Notes: generated by a model not told the origin, from the letters alone. A stretch of DNA of 64,000 bases from Ceratopteris richardii (GCA_020310875.1 MU260054.1:1424501-1488500); one strand, 5' to 3'. Positions 41,906 through 55,471 are shown, counted from the stretch's first letter. Numbers and translations: made by a program.

Positions 41906-43937
41906 AAATTCTTTAAGAAAATTGCTATTTTGCTAGGGAATGTAGTCAAATTCACTAAGACAATTGCTATTTTGCTAGGGAATGCAGCGATGCAAATAAA
42001 TATCAATGGCCAATTATCGAAGGATATATGACTAAAACGATCCATTAGGCATGGATGCCCATTGGCGCCTTTGCTCTTTGCTGTTTCCATGAAAGGGCTT
42101 AGTGGTCTCATGCAGCATCGCATGGAAATGGGCCATATTAAAGGCCTCTCTCTACCTCTCAACCATTGTCACATCATCATGATACTTTTTGTAGATGATA
42201 TGGATGCCTTTATGTATAATGATTTGACTAGCATTGAGACTTTTTAGGGGTGGCTTGACACTTTCTATGAGGCATGTGGTTCCGAAATCATCCACTCAAA
42301 AACCGCTTTCCGGGCCATCATTGGACCTCCGCCACAACTAGTGCTTGACCATGATTGCAAAATTATCCATAGGGGTCAGGTCTTCCATCTACTCAGTATT
42401 TCAATGGGCTTTGGTGTCTCGATGGAGCAACAATGGAATTGGGTCCTTTCCAAACTAGAGAAAAAGTTGGCCTATTGGAAGGGCATGCAAATCAGCCTTG
42501 TAGGCCGTGCCATGGTAATTAATACCTTCCTCATCTCCTCGATCATATACTTACTCTCTTGGTGGAGATTGAAAGATCAAGACCTTAGCAAGCTAGAGAG
42601 AATCTGTACAAAACATCTTTGGATGAGGGACCACAATAGAAGAGGGGTTCCCAAAGTCAAATGAAGTACTGACATTAGCCAAAAGGAGTGTGGGGGTCTG
42701 GGCATTATGGATATTGAAATCATCCTTGACAAGTTGGCTGCAAAATGGATCATGAGGGCTTGGTGCAACTGTGACCCTCATTTTTAGGAACAAGAAAATG
42801 ATTACGTTGGTGGGCCTCCTTGGTTGGAAAGACTTGGACCTCCTTACCCTTTTATTCTCCCCAATTCTAGTTTCCCCTAAAGGCTTGATATCTTGTGCAC
42901 TACCTATGGAAGAGTTGGAACAAATTCAAACAATTTGTCAATGTCTGAGAATACTAGAAATGGGCAGTCGGTATCAGAAAAAATGGCTCAATATGGTTCC
43001 CAATCTTGGGCATCAGGGTTGCGGCTTCATGGAACCTCCAAAGTGCTAAGAGGCTCTCAAACAAGGGTTTCAAGCATTGGAAACACCTCTAGAAACAAGA
43101 ATCTGGCCACTACATCATATTTGAGGACATTGTGCCAAGAGGGTCTTATGCGACACAATGGCAATCCCCTATCCTGACTTCTTAGAATTAAGGTGAACAC
43201 GAACTATCATATCACGCTTACCAAGAAGTGGTGCCTCACTTGGACAAGACTCTGTTGGGATTTTAGGTTCACGTCTATCTTGCATTCCCTCATCGAGATC
43301 AAAAAATTGGTTCTCATGTGGCAAATTCTTCAGCGTGGTATCTCCACTAACCTATAGGCCAACAAAATTTGTGGAGCTCCACCCTGGTGCAAGCAATGTA
43401 GTTATAGCATCAAGGATCTGGGGCACATCTTCTTTAATTGCCCCAAGTCCCTCATGGTCTGGCAATCCCTTAGGAATATTTTGAGACTACATGCCCAAAG
43501 TACCTGGTAGCAAGTGCTACTTGGCAAAGGGATCGCCTCCTCAGTGGCATTGAGGAATGATATAAGAGTGGAAACCCTTTGGAAGATCTGGATGGAGCAC
43601 TATGCCCACAATTTTTGACAGCCTCCTAAAAAGTGTTCAATCAAGAGGTCTCTATTCCTCCTTGGGAAAAGAATCTCCAACTATAAGAGGTCCCCACCTT
43701 TTAGGCATCATAAAGTGTTTCTGATCGAGAACATCAACCTTAAACCCAAGTGGTCCCTACATGAGGGGGATGGGAGGGTTGTTAACGTCCTTTGTAACAC
43801 TCTCTAGACCCGTAAGTTCTACCCTTGCTTTGCGGGTTCAAGGGGTCCCAAGGGCACTAGTCCCATTCACTTCTAGCTTGTTCTTTCCTTTCTTAAATTA
43901 AAGTCCAAGAGACTAGGCCAAGGCCAAACTTCCAGTT
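41906..43937 (+). pseudogene. Old LINE ORF2 3' half and tail (relic D)
   Basis: Starts in the RT just before motif B, with a 42-bp tandem duplication of the first bases (41906/41948). Then R-H-G-C-P-L-A-P-L-L-F-A-V, motif C F-V-D-D (42187-42200), W-N-W-V-L-S-K-L, G-R-A-M-V-I-N-T-F, and from 42771 a frame-broken C-terminus (W-C-K-Q-C near 43386; N-C-P-K-S). The 3' end (43800-43937) carries the same GGGGTCCCAAGGGCACTAG and TAGGCCAAGGCC blocks as the young LINEs. Many stops. It inserted into copia C. Confidence 0.88.
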
Positions 43938-44236
43938 GCTAACACAATAGATAACTTCTACTTTGAAAAGAGTGAGAAAAACTTTCTATTTTAAGATGAG
44001 AAGGTCACCAAAATATGCTGAGAGCTCACAAATAATATGAATTGACCAAAGACCTTTTGCATAGATCTAATTGAATTGTATGGATAATTAAAGGAAGTTA
44101 TTTTATGAATTTAGGTGCATCATACAATGAGAAATAAATCTAACAATCCTTCGGGATCGCCCTAATTTTTCAGGAATAATAAGATGTGTATACATAGGGA
44201 TTTTCAATCATTCATATCTTAAGATCTATTCAACCA

Positions 44237-44785
44237 ATGATGATAAACCTTGATACACCGGTACTTTCCACTTCAACCAAACTAAGTCAAGTGAAAGTAT
44301 AGAAATTACATACTCAGGCATAGAGAAACAGGTAGAACAAGCTCATTGGTTGCATGAGTGTATTGTAGCATTAGAATGAGAATGACTTACTCAAAGTAAT
44401 GATCCGAAATGTGTACGGTATTATACATATGATACATGAGAAGTGGAGAGGACTACTCCATGAAGTGATAAAAATGTATGCTCAAGAATGTAGCTCAATC
44501 TCAATGATGATAAACCTTGATACACCGGTACTTTCCACTTCAACCAAACTAAGTCAAGTGAGAGTATAGAAATTACATACTCAGGCATAGAGAAACAGGT
44601 AGAACAAGCTCATTGGTTGCATGAGTGTATTGTAGCATCAGAATGAGAATGACTTACTCAAAGTAATGATCCGCAATGTGTACGGTATTATACATATGAT
44701 ACATGAGAAGTGGAGAGGACTACTCCATGAAGTGATAAAAATGTATGCTCAAGAATGTAGCTCAATCTCTCAACAAAAGGCATGA
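44237..44785. repeat. 277-bp tandem duplication
   Basis: ATGATGATAAACC starts at 44237 and again at 44514. The two copies differ at about three sites over roughly 270 bp. Units B and C carry one copy only, so the duplication arose after the units separated. Confidence 0.9.
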
Positions 44786-46833
44786 TATGCCATGACTAAT
44801 AAGAAAGTGTATTTCTACATGAATTTCGAATATAAATGAGATATATTCTTCACCTAAAAGAGAAACTAGATATTTGGGATGGTATACCTTTGATTCAATC
44901 TAGAAAAAGTCATGGATTGGGATCCCTAAGAACGTGAGGTTCCTCTTCTTCCTCTAGCTTTTGCAAATAATCAACCTAAGCACAATGTTTACTCATACTT
45001 TTATAAGAATATGTTCATGTGGCACATTAGAGTAGGATGATTTATGGGGGTAGTCTATAAATCAAATGCCAAGATTTCAATCTTGCCATTTGCACCAACA
45101 TAGAGTACCCTCCAACGACAACAACGGGAACATGACAATGAAGGATATCAATGATGAAACTTATAGGCTTTGAAGTATATCTAGGTATAGACTCAAGTGG
45201 TTAAATCATGTGATTGGATGTATTCACCTTTGGAATCTGATGATGAATCGTGTGATCTTGGATGCTTATCATAGAGGCTCGAATCCCAACTTTTTGCTTC
45301 TTTCTAGGACATTTAAATACAATATGATCATGATTGTGAAAAATAAAAGCATAATCGACTATCTTTTTTATGTGTTTTTTTCTTGGTCTAGGTATCCTAA
45401 CATTTATGTTACCCAATTGCATGGGCTTTGGGTGAGATTTCTCCAACATATATTAATGAGGGATTGAGATAAACTTGCATTCCTTATCTAGAATAGAAGT
45501 TTTCTTCTCTTGCTTTCTCTCAAAGAAATTATAAACATAACATTAGATATAGAAGGTCACATTAAATCTAAGGTTATGGTTTTCCTTGTATCTATGTTAG
45601 TCGATCATGATAGAAGAGGCTTATTGAGTTTGGTGTGTAGAATTTCTCAATTAGAACACATATATTAAATAATCTTCTCTATAGTCATTTATTTTTAATT
45701 TTTAGACCCTTCTAAATTGGAGAGCTTTTCTTAAAGAGTCATAGGAGAGGTGGTAGCTTTTATGATCATTCAAGCTAAGAAAGTTGGTTTCATCCATATT
45801 TGTGATTACACTCAAGAAACATTTATAAGAAGCATTTTCAAGATTTCTCAGTATAAAAAAGAGAAGGAAAGGATTGCTAGACTTGCTTGCATGTGATAGT
45901 GCATTTGCTTGGACCTTTCGCCTTCCAACGTTAACATTAATGGTAGAAATTAACCCATCTTCGGTCTTTTAAAGTCAAAGATGTTCTTGGAAGTTTCAAT
46001 CTAAGCCAATGAGAGTGGGCTACTAGACACGATATGATACTTTTTCAAATCCTTTCACACATCCATAAATATGTAGTTTGATTTACGCAAAAAAAAGCAC
46101 ATTTAGAATCATCTCATCAAGACTATTCAATAGAGAAGTCACGTGATATACTTTTATGATACAGAAAACATAGTTATTCATGGCCCACTGCCAAACTTTG
46201 ATTTGTTTCTCTTACGAAAGGTAAAAAACGGTTCATTTTTCTCCCTAACGATCAGGGTATTGGTTCAACCGTTTGGGGATATGATCGGGAAAACCTCATC
46301 ACTCAAACTAACCCCTTCGCGGGAGTATTATGCCTTCTTCACAGAAGCCTTATCGATAATGGTTGATAAAATAACACTCATATGATGTAAGATCACAAAT
46401 GATTGATTTGAATTTTCATGCCATAGTTTTGGAACTATACTTCTGATCATAACAGAACGCACATAGGGAAAATAATACAAGAATATGTAATGTCTACAAG
46501 AAGCCACAAAATCCAGGGCTCATAGATGTCGATAACTAGAATGGGAATACTATAAGAGATCCAACAACTCGGGATAGTGTGTATCAAATAAGATAGTTGA
46601 ATAAGAAATTATCCCTTGGGAAAGACGAGGTAGATACGAAAAATAATTCAATAAGATCTCCTACAATTAGATTACAATAGGAAAGAAGGTATGTCCATAA
46701 TACTAGAGTAGAAAAGATTAGAACAAGGAAAATACTAGAACTAGAGCATGGAAAGCACTTACAAGAAGATCAAGACTCCTTGGACTCCCTAGAATGACAT
46801 TAGAAAGGTTGAGGATATGAGTGGCCAATCCCT

Positions 46834-46842
46834 CCTTATATA
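46834..46842 (-). promoter_or_regulatory. TATA-like box, minus strand, kept in all large units
   Basis: The minus strand reads TATATAAGG followed by a conserved about 90-bp stretch ending in a donor-like GTAAGTGC. The same block occurs at 51846-51854, 53301-53309, 53463-53471 and 58065-58073. It looks like the promoter and leader of an element or gene on the minus strand, but no coding region could be attached. Confidence 0.35.
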
Positions 46843-48510
46843 GGTGTTTGAAGGGTGATTATAAATTGAGGATCTCATTGATTATTTCATCAATCCAAAA
46901 TCAGACCTCTAAATATCTAAATTAGGCAAGTAAATAGTCGATCTTAGATTTTTTTCTTTTTATTTTCCAAATGTGATGGTTGCATTAGTTTAAGAAAACT
47001 ATCAATCAAACATTAGATATAGAAAGTCACATGAAATCTAAGGTTCATGATGATTTTCTTTGTATCCATGTTAGTCGATCGTGCCAGAAGTAATGAGTTT
47101 GGTGTGTAGAATTTCTAAACTAGAACACATATATTAAATTATCCTCTCTATTGTCATTGCTTTTTTATTTTTACACCTTCTTAAATGGAGAGCTTTTCTT
47201 AAAGACTCATAGAAGAGGTGGTAGCTTTGATGATCACTCAAACTAACAAATTTGCTTTCGTCCACATTTGTGATTACAATCAAGAAACATTTATAGGAAG
47301 AATTTTCAAGATTTCTCGGTACAAAAAAGATAAGGACAGATTTACTAGACTTGCTTGCATGTGATAATGCATTTGCTTGGATCTTTCGCCTTCCAAGGTT
47401 TATATTAATGGTAGGAGTTAACTCATCTTGGGTCTTCTAAAGTCAAAGATGTTCATCGAAGTTTCAATTTAAGCCAATAAGAATAGGATACTATACAAAA
47501 TTTGATGCTTTTTGAATCCTTTAATACATCCATAACTAGAACATATATAGTTTTATTTACGCAGAAAAAAGGCACATTAGAGTCATCTCATTCAGACCCT
47601 TCAATAGAGAGGTCACATGATATACTTTTATGATACACAAAACATACTTCTCCATGGCCCACGTTTATGAATTTTTTTACCAAAATCTGATTGGTTTCTC
47701 TTACAAATGGCCAAATAGGTTTCATTTTTCTCCCTAACCAGGGTATTGGTTGAACCGTTAGGGATCTGATCAGAAAAACGTCATCACTCAAACTAACCCC
47801 TTCGCGTGAGTATTAAGCCTTCTGGGATTCCAATTGAAACCAACCATCTTGTTTGTTCTTATGATCATCCTTTCCAATCCTCTCTATTCCTAGCCAAAAT
47901 CATTCGTTCATTCCTCTAACATCCAAAGGATCAAAATGAAAGCTTGCTATCTTTCTCTTCATGTCCATGAACTAAAACAACTCCGCTTGCATCATTTTCC
48001 TTTTCTTAGGATTCCCATATTGTTACAAATTTAATGATATGATTGAGCTATTGAATGACCGTGAGAATCGCTGATTCATGTATTATTATGGTAATATGCA
48101 CCTCTTCGTTCCATCCACGTAACATATCATTTCAAAAAAAAAAAACGGTATTGCCAATATTTTTTGCCACATCTATCGTGCATAAAAAGGAAACGGTGGT
48201 TTGGGCATCCATAATATGCACAGACTGGTAGAGAAGTTGTTGGGAAACGGATGATTGTGGTCTAGGCTTTTCTGAGGGCGATAGGTTTCAGTTGATCTTA
48301 AGAAATTCTACTAACATCTGCACTGCTCGGTTGTCTACTTGAATGAGTTTTTCGCTAATTTTAGTACGCGTTGAAAATGTATGTACAATGATATGTGGAA
48401 CACTAGAGTGTATGTACAATGATATGTGGCTTGAAGACATTGAATGCTCCATGGAATATAAACGGTTCATCCAGACTCGTTACAGAATTAAAGCAAAGTG
48501 AAAATGGTAC

Positions 48511-48643
48511 CTTTGCAATCCAAGTCCTCAAGTCCTTCACATCCCGTCAAATCCAATTTCTCCAGCGATGTCGCGTGGAGAGCTAACCTCTTCAGCTTTG
48601 GGCAGTGCGTGATAGTGAGGTCTCTTAAGTTTGGTAGCGAGGC
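48511..48643 (-). pseudogene. LRR exon b, unit A
   Basis: Minus strand, 133 nt between acceptor TTTTGCAG and donor GTACCATTTT: S-L-P-N-L-R-D-L-T-I-T-H-C, L-K-R-L-A-L-H, L-E-K-L-D-L-T-G-C, L-E-D-L-D-C-K. No stop. It starts at a codon border and ends with 1 nt. Paired with exon a (48723-48856) across a 79-bp intron. The rest of the gene is not identified, so it is entered as a gene fragment. Confidence 0.7.
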
Positions 48644-48722
48644 CTGCAAAATATATACACACATAACATACGTTTTAATAAAACACATAATATACGTTTT
48701 AGTAAAGCCATAACGCACTCAC

Positions 48723-48856
48723 ATCTTCCACGCTCTCCAGGCTGCCAATTGCATAGTACATTCTCAAGCTCAAACTCTGGAGGGTTGTGGGAAGGGACGA
48801 AAGAGTGGCGAGGGATGTGCAGAGATCGAGGCTGAGGAATCGCAAGGACGAAAGTC
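48723..48856 (-). pseudogene. LRR exon a, unit A
   Basis: Minus strand, 134 nt between acceptor CACACAG and donor GTGAGTGCG: L-S-S-L-R-F-L-S-L-D-L-C, L-A-T-L-S-S-L-P, L-Q-S-L-S-L, ending S-L-E-S-V-E-D. It begins with 2 nt of a split codon. No stop. Splices in frame to exon b. NLR-type LRR sequence by motif; no NB-ARC domain in the window. Confidence 0.7.
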
Positions 48857-49214
48857 CTGTGTGTGTGCCATATATATACAAAAAAGAAATCAACGATAGT
48901 TAGAGCCAACTATATAATATTCCATTTTTTCATTCTATCACTAAGAAATGAAATATTCCATTCACGTGTAGTAAGTTTCATAACTCGCCCTTTTCAAACG
49001 AGAATAAATATTGTTAATAAAAGATTCAGAGTCGAGACACTTCATGACAGAAGCTATAACGATTTTTTACAGCCTCCGTATCTTTGCACAAAAGAAGGAG
49101 ACGGAAGATTGAAGAAGAAGATAGTTTGAAACAAGATTTATTATTTGATTAAATACATGCAACATGGGCGAACAGATATTCGAACAGATATTTATTGAGT
49201 ACATGTTTAATTTT
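48857..49214. other. Spacer between LRR exons and LINE relic E
   Basis: No gene. Shared with 55472-55740 (unit B) and 60541-60765 (unit C), including GACAGAAGCTATAACGATT at 49044 and 60722. On the minus strand it would be intron upstream of exon a. Confidence 0.5.
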
Positions 49215-49965
49215 CTTAGGATACCTATACACTTGGGCAAGGTTGTGTTGGGATTTTAAGTTCATGTCTATCTGGCATCCTCTCATCGAGATCAAAAGAT
49301 CCGTTCTCATGTAACCAATTCTCCACTGTTGTATCTGGACTAACCTATAGGCCAACAATATTTCTAGGGCTCCACCGTGGTGCAAGCGATGAGGTTGTAG
49401 CATCAAGGATTTGAGTCATATCTTCTTGGCTTGCCCCAAGTCACTCTTGGTCTGGCAATCCCTTGGGAATATTTTGAGACTACATGTCCAAATCAGCTCG
49501 CAACAAAAGCTGCTTGGTGAAGCGATTGGCTCCTCAAAGGCACTATGGAATGCTATAAGATTGGAAACCCTCTGGAAGATTTGGAGGAAGCAGTGTGCCA
49601 ACCATTTTGGACACCCTCCTAAAGAGTGGTCAATCAAGAAGTCTGTATTCCTCCTTGGTGAAAGAATCTCCAACTATAAGAGGTCCCCATGTTTTAGGCA
49701 TCACAAAGTGTTTCTCATCGAGAACACCAAGCTTAAACCCAAGTGGGCCCTGCATGAGGGGGGACACGAGGGTTGTTAACATCCTTTGTAACACTCTCTA
49801 GACCCGCAAGTTCTACCCTTGCTTTGTGGAATTCGGGGGGTCCCGAGGGCACTAGTCCCATTCATTTCTAACTTGGGACTACTCCCATTCACTTGTTACT
49901 TGTTCTATCTTTTCTTTAATTAAAATCTAGTAGAGTAGGCCAAGGCCGAACTTCCTTTTGATAAA
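49215..49965 (+). pseudogene. Old LINE 3' tail (relic E)
   Basis: C-terminal ORF2: F-K-F-M-S-I-W-H-P-L-I-E-I-K, then frame 49411-49779 with H-I-F-L-A-C-P-K-S, W-N-A-I-R, W-K-I-W-R, K-E-W-S-I-K-K-S, L-L-G-E-R-I-S and F-R-H-H-K-V-F. The 3' end shows CACTAGTCCCATTCA twice (49852 and 49882 region), a small duplication. Same family as relics D and F. It opens unit B. Confidence 0.85.
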
Positions 49966-52900
49966 ACAAATAGGTAACTTTTACTCTACAAGGAGTAAGA
50001 AAAACTTTATATTTTAAGATGAGAAGGTCACCAAAATATGTTGAGAGCTCATAACTAATATGAATTGACCAAATATCTTTTGCACAGATCTAGTTGAAGT
50101 GTATGGATAATTAAAGCAAGTTATTTTAGGAATTTAGCTGCATCATACAATGAGAAATAAATCCAAGAAGCCTGAGGGATCACTCTCACTTTTCACGAAT
50201 AAAAAGATGTGTAGACATAGTCATTTTCAAGCATTCATAGCTTAAGATCTATTCAACCAATGATGATTAATGTTGATACGTAGGTACTTTCTACTTCAAC
50301 CTAACTAAGCCAAGTGAAAGTATAGCAATGAGATGCTCATGCATAGAGAAATAGGTAGAACAAGCGCATTGGTGGCATGAGTGTATTCTAGCATCAGAAT
50401 GAGAATGTTCACAAATGTGTAAGATATTATACATATGATGCATGAGAAGTGTAGAGGACAACTCCATGAAGTGAGCAAAATGTATGCTCAATAATGTAGC
50501 TCAATTTCTTTGGAAAAGGCATGATATGCCATTACTAACAAGCAAGCAAGTGTATTCCTACATGCATTTCGAATATAAATGAGATAGATTCTTCACCTAA
50601 AAGTCAAACTAGATATTTGGGATGGTATACCTTTGACTTCATCTAGCGAAACTCATTGATTGGGATCCCTAACAACATGAGGTTCCACTTCTTCTTTTGC
50701 AAATAACCAAGGTAAGTACAATGTTTACTTAAGGTTCTACAAGAATATGCTTATGTGACATGTTAGAGTAGGATGATTTATGGGGGGAGTACATAAATCA
50801 AATGCCAAGATTTCAGGCTTGCCATTTGCAACAACATAGAGCTCCCTCCTCAGATAATAAGGGGAACATCATGATGAGGGATATCAATGATGAAACTTAA
50901 AAGGCTTTGAAGTATATCTAGGTATAGAATAAATTGCTTGAATCATGTGATTGGATGTATTCACCTTTGGAATCTGATGATATAACACGTTTGATATTGG
51001 ATGGTGATCATAGAGGGTAGAATTCCAACTTTTTTCTTCGTCATAGGACATTTGAATACCATATGATCATGATTGTGAAAAGTAAAAGCATAATCCACTT
51101 TCTTTTTTATTTTTTTTTATTGGTCTACGTATCCTCACATTGATGTTACCCAATTGCATGGGCTTTGCTTGAGATTTCTCCAACATATATCAATGAGGTT
51201 TTGAGATACTTGCATTCCTTATCTAGAATAGAAGTTCTCTTCTGTTGCTTTCTCTCAAAGATCCTATTATCATAATTGATAATTTCTTGCTTCAAGAATT
51301 CAATACAAGTGTTACCTTGGGCATGGCTAATTTGAGGTCCTTAACATCTTCACAAAGGCCCCATCTAGATTGGTTGATAAAATAACACTCATATGATATA
51401 AGATCACAAATGATTGATTTGAATTTTCATGCCATAATTTTGGAACTATACTTCTGATCATAACAGAGACCACATAGGGAAAATAATACAAGAATATGTA
51501 ATTTAGACAATAAGCCACAAATCCCACGACTAATGGATGTCGATAACTAGAATGGGCATGTTATAAGACATCCAACAACTCGAGATTGTATGTATCAATT
51601 AAGATAACTGACTTAGAAGAACTCCCTTGGGGAAGTTAAGGTAGATATAAAAAAAAAATTATACTAGATCTCCTAAAATCAGATTACAGGAGGAAAGAAG
51701 GTATCTCCAAAATACTAGAGTAGAAAAGATTAGAACAAGGAAAAGACCAGAACTAAAGCACAGAAATCACTTACAAAAATATCAAGACTTCTTGGCCTCC
51801 CAAGAATGACATTAGAAAGGTTGAGGATATGAGTGGTGAAGCCCTCCTTATATAGGTGTTGAAGGGTGATTATAAATTGAGGATCTCATTGGTGATTTCA
51901 TCAATCCAAAATACGAACTTTAGATATCTAAATTAGGCAAGCAAATAGTCGATGTATGGGTGTTTTTTCATTTTCCAAATGTGATGATTGCATTAGTTTA
52001 AACAAACTATCAATCAAACATTGGATATAGAAAGGCACATGAAATCTAAGGTTCATGATGGTTTGCTTTGTATCCATGTTAGTCGATCATTATAGAACAG
52101 GTCTATTGAGTTTGGTGTATAAAAGTTCTCAATCAGAACACATATATTAAATAATGTTGTCTATAGTCATTGCTTTTTCATTTTTAGGTCCTTCTAAATT
52201 GGAGATCTTTTCTTAAAGACTCATAGGAGAGGTTGCGACTTTGATGATCACTCAAGCTAACAAAGTTGGTTTCATCCACATTTGTGATTACAATCAAGAT
52301 ATATTTAAAGGAAGCATTTTCAAGATTTCTTAGTATAAAAAGATAAGGAAATTATTGCTATACTTGCTTGCATGTGATAGTGCATTTGCCTGGACCTTTC
52401 GCCTTCCAAGGTTAACATGAATGGTAGAAATCAAGCCATCTTGGGTCAAAGATGTTCTTGGAAGTTTCAATCTAAGCCAATGAGAATTGGCTACTAGACA
52501 TTGTTTGATGCTTTTTGAAATCCCTTCATACATCCATAACTTGAACATATGTATTTTGATTTACGCAAAAAACGAACGCACATTATAATCATCTCATCAA
52601 GACCCTTTAATAGAGAAGTCGCATGATATACTTTTATGATACATAACACATAGTTCTCCATGGGCCATTTTTATGTTTTTTTTTGGCCAAAATTTGATTT
52701 GTTTCTTTTACAAAAGGATAAATAGGGTTCGTTTTTGTCCCTAACGAGGGTATTGGTTCAACCGTTTGGGATATGATGGGTATTGGTTCAACCATTTGGG
52801 ATATGCCTTCTTCCTAAAAGTCCTATCGAGAATGGTTGATAAAATAACACTCATATGATGTAAGATCACAAATGATTGATTTGAACTTTCATGCCATAAT

Positions 52901-55130
52901 TTTGGAACTATACTTCTGATCATAACTGAACCTACATAGGGAAAATATTACAAGAATATATAATTGATACAAGAAGCCACAAAACCCAGGACTCGTAGAT
53001 ATCAATAAGTAGAATGGGCATGATGTAAGAGATCCAACAACTTGAGATTGTATGTATCAATTAACATAACTCAGTTAGAATCACTCGCTTGGGGAAGAGG
53101 AGGTAGATCTATAAACATCTCCTACAATCAGATTACAAGAGGAAAGAAGGTATGTCCTGAATACTAGAGTAGAAAAGATTAGAACAAGGAAAAGACTAGA
53201 ACTAGAACTAGAGCATGGAAAGCACTTTCAAGAAGTTCAAGACTCCTTGGACTCTGAAGAATGACATTAGAAAAGCTGAGGATATGAGCGGCCAAGCCCT
53301 CCTTATATAGGTCTTGAAGGGTGACTATAAACTGAGGATCTCATTGATGATTTCATCAATCCAAAACTAGACCTCTAGATATCTAAAATAGGCAAGTAAT
53401 TTCATCAATCCAAAACTAGACCTCTAGATATCTAAAGCTGAGGATATGAGCGGCCAAGCCCTCCTTATATAGGTCTTGAAGGGTGACTATAAACTGAGGA
53501 TCTCATTGTTGATTTCATCAATCCAAAACTAGACCTCTAGATATCTAAAATAGGCGATCTCAAAAATTTTCTTTATATTTTCCAAATGTGATGTCGCATT
53601 AGTTGAAACCGAGTATCAATCAAATATTGCATATAGAAAGTCACATGAATTCTAAGGATCATGATGGTTTTCTTTGTATCCATGTTAGTCGATCGTGATA
53701 GAAGAGGCTTATTGAGTTTGATGTGTAGAAATTTTAGGTCAGAACACTTCTCTATAGTCATTGCTTTTTCATTTTAGACCCTTCTAAATTCGAGACCTTA
53801 TCTTAAAGACGCATAGAAGATGTGGTAGCTTTGATGATCACTCAAGCTAACAAAGTTGCTTTCATCCACATTTGTGATTTCAATCAAGAAATATTTATAG
53901 GAAGAATTTTCAAGATTTCTCGGTATAAAAAAGATAAGGAAAGAATTGCTAGACTTGCTTGCATGTGATAGTGCATTTGCTTGGACCTTTCGCCTTCCAA
54001 GCTTAACATTAATGGTAGTAATTATCTCATCTTGGGTCTTTTAAAGTCAAAGATATTCTTGGAAGTCTCAATGTAAGCCAATGAGAATGGGATATAGACA
54101 CGGTTTGATGCTTTTTGAATCTTTTCATACATCCATAACGTGAACATAAATAGTTTGATTTACGCAAAAAGAAAAAGGCACATTAGGTTCATCTCATCAA
54201 GACCCTTCAATAGAGAGGTCACATGATATACTTTTATGATACACAAAACATAGTTCTCCATGGCCCACTTTTATGATTTTTCTTTGACCAAAATTTTATT
54301 GGTTTCTCTTACAAAAGGCCAAATACTGCTCAATTTTATTGGTTCAACCGTTTGGGATATGATCAGGAAAACCTTCATCACTCAAACTAACCCCTTCGCG
54401 AGCGTATTAAGCCGTCTGGGTTTCCAATTGAAACCAACCATCTTGTTTGTTCTTATGATCATCCTTTCCAATCCTCTCTATTCCTAGCCAAAATCATTCG
54501 TCGATTCCTCTAATATCCAGAGGATCAAAATGAGAGCTTACTATCTTTCTCTTCATCTCCATGAACTAAAACAACTCCGCTTGCATCATGTTACTTTTCT
54601 TAGGATTCCGATATTGTTACAAATTTCAATGATATGATTGTAAGAGTGGGTTGTGGCTAAGCTGCACAAAAGATTGAGCTATTGAATGACCGTGAGACTC
54701 GCTGATTCATGTATTATTATGGTAATATACACCTCTTCGTGCCATCTACGTAGCCTATCATTTAAGAAAAACGGCATTGCAATATTTTTTGCAACATTTA
54801 TCGTCCATAAAAAGGAAATGGTGTTTTGGGCATTCACAATATGCTCAAAATGGTAGAAAAGTTGTTGGGAAATAAATGATTGCGGTCCAGGGTTTTTGAG
54901 GGCGATTGGTTTCAGTTGATCTTAAGAAATTCTACTAACATCTGCCCTTCTCGCTGGTCTACTTGAATGAGGTTTTCTTTGATTTTAGTACGTTATTAAA
55001 ATGTACAAATGATATATGTATGTACAATGATATGTGGACCACTAGAGTGTATGTACAATGATATGTGGCTTGAAGGCATTGAATGCTCCATGGAATATAA
55101 GAAGTTCATCCAGACTCGTTACAGAATTAA
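49966..55130. repeat. Large duplicated unit B, noncoding part
   Basis: Counterpart of units A and C. Longest of the three because the block from the GATCACAAATGATTG landmark to the CGCCTTCCAA landmark occurs twice (about 51400-52500 and 52860-54080). A further 162-bp local duplication lies at 53275/53437. No gene recognised. Confidence 0.7.
53275..53560. repeat. 162-bp local duplication
   Basis: GCTGAGGATATGAGCGG occurs at 53275 and 53437, with a 40-bp piece (TTTCATCAATCCAAAACTAG) present three times (about 53352, 53400, 53513). It doubles the minus-strand TATATAAGG block. Confidence 0.85.
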
Positions 55131-55149
55131 AGGAAAGTGAAAATGCTAC

Positions 55150-55282
55150 CTTTGCAATCCAAGTCCTCGAGTCCTGCACATCCCTCCAAATCCAATTTTT
55201 CCAGCGATGTCTCGTGGAGAGCTAACCTCTTCAGCTTTGGGCAGTACGCGATGGTTAGGGATCTTAAGTTTGGTAGCGAGGC
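55150..55282 (-). pseudogene. LRR exon b, unit B
   Basis: 133 nt, the same borders as unit A (acceptor TTTTGCAG, donor GTAGCATTTT). LRR motifs as in 48511-48643. No stop in the exon itself. Confidence 0.7.
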
Positions 55283-55361
55283 CTGCAAAATCTATACACA
55301 CATAACATACGTTTTAGTAAATTACATAACATACGTTTTACTAAAGCCATAACGCACTCAC

Positions 55362-55471
55362 ATCTTCCACGCTCTCCAGGCTGCCAGTGTTATAGCTCAA
55401 ACTCTCGACGGTTGTGGGCAGGGAGGAAACAGTTCAACCGTCGAGCTTGAGGACTCGCAAGGACGAAAGAC
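55362..55471 (-). pseudogene. LRR exon a, unit B, with stop
   Basis: 110 nt between acceptor CACACAG and donor GTGAGTGCG. It is 24 nt shorter than unit A (length change in frame) but reads L-R-V-L-K-L-D-G followed by TGA, so this copy is broken. Otherwise collinear with 48723-48856 and 60389-60540. Confidence 0.7.

Larger units (their letters stand above)
43938..48490. repeat. Large duplicated unit A, noncoding part
   Basis: Aligns by eye with 49966-55130 (B) and 56166-60090 (C). Landmarks in A/B/C: GAGCTCACAA..AATATGAATTG at 44025/50045/56255; GGATGTATTCACC at about 45217/50956/57167; GATCACAAATGATTG at about 46390/51403/57611. No coding family recognised; short frames here differ between the three copies and are not conserved. 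Could be intron or intergenic sequence of the LRR locus copied with it. Confidence 0.75.
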
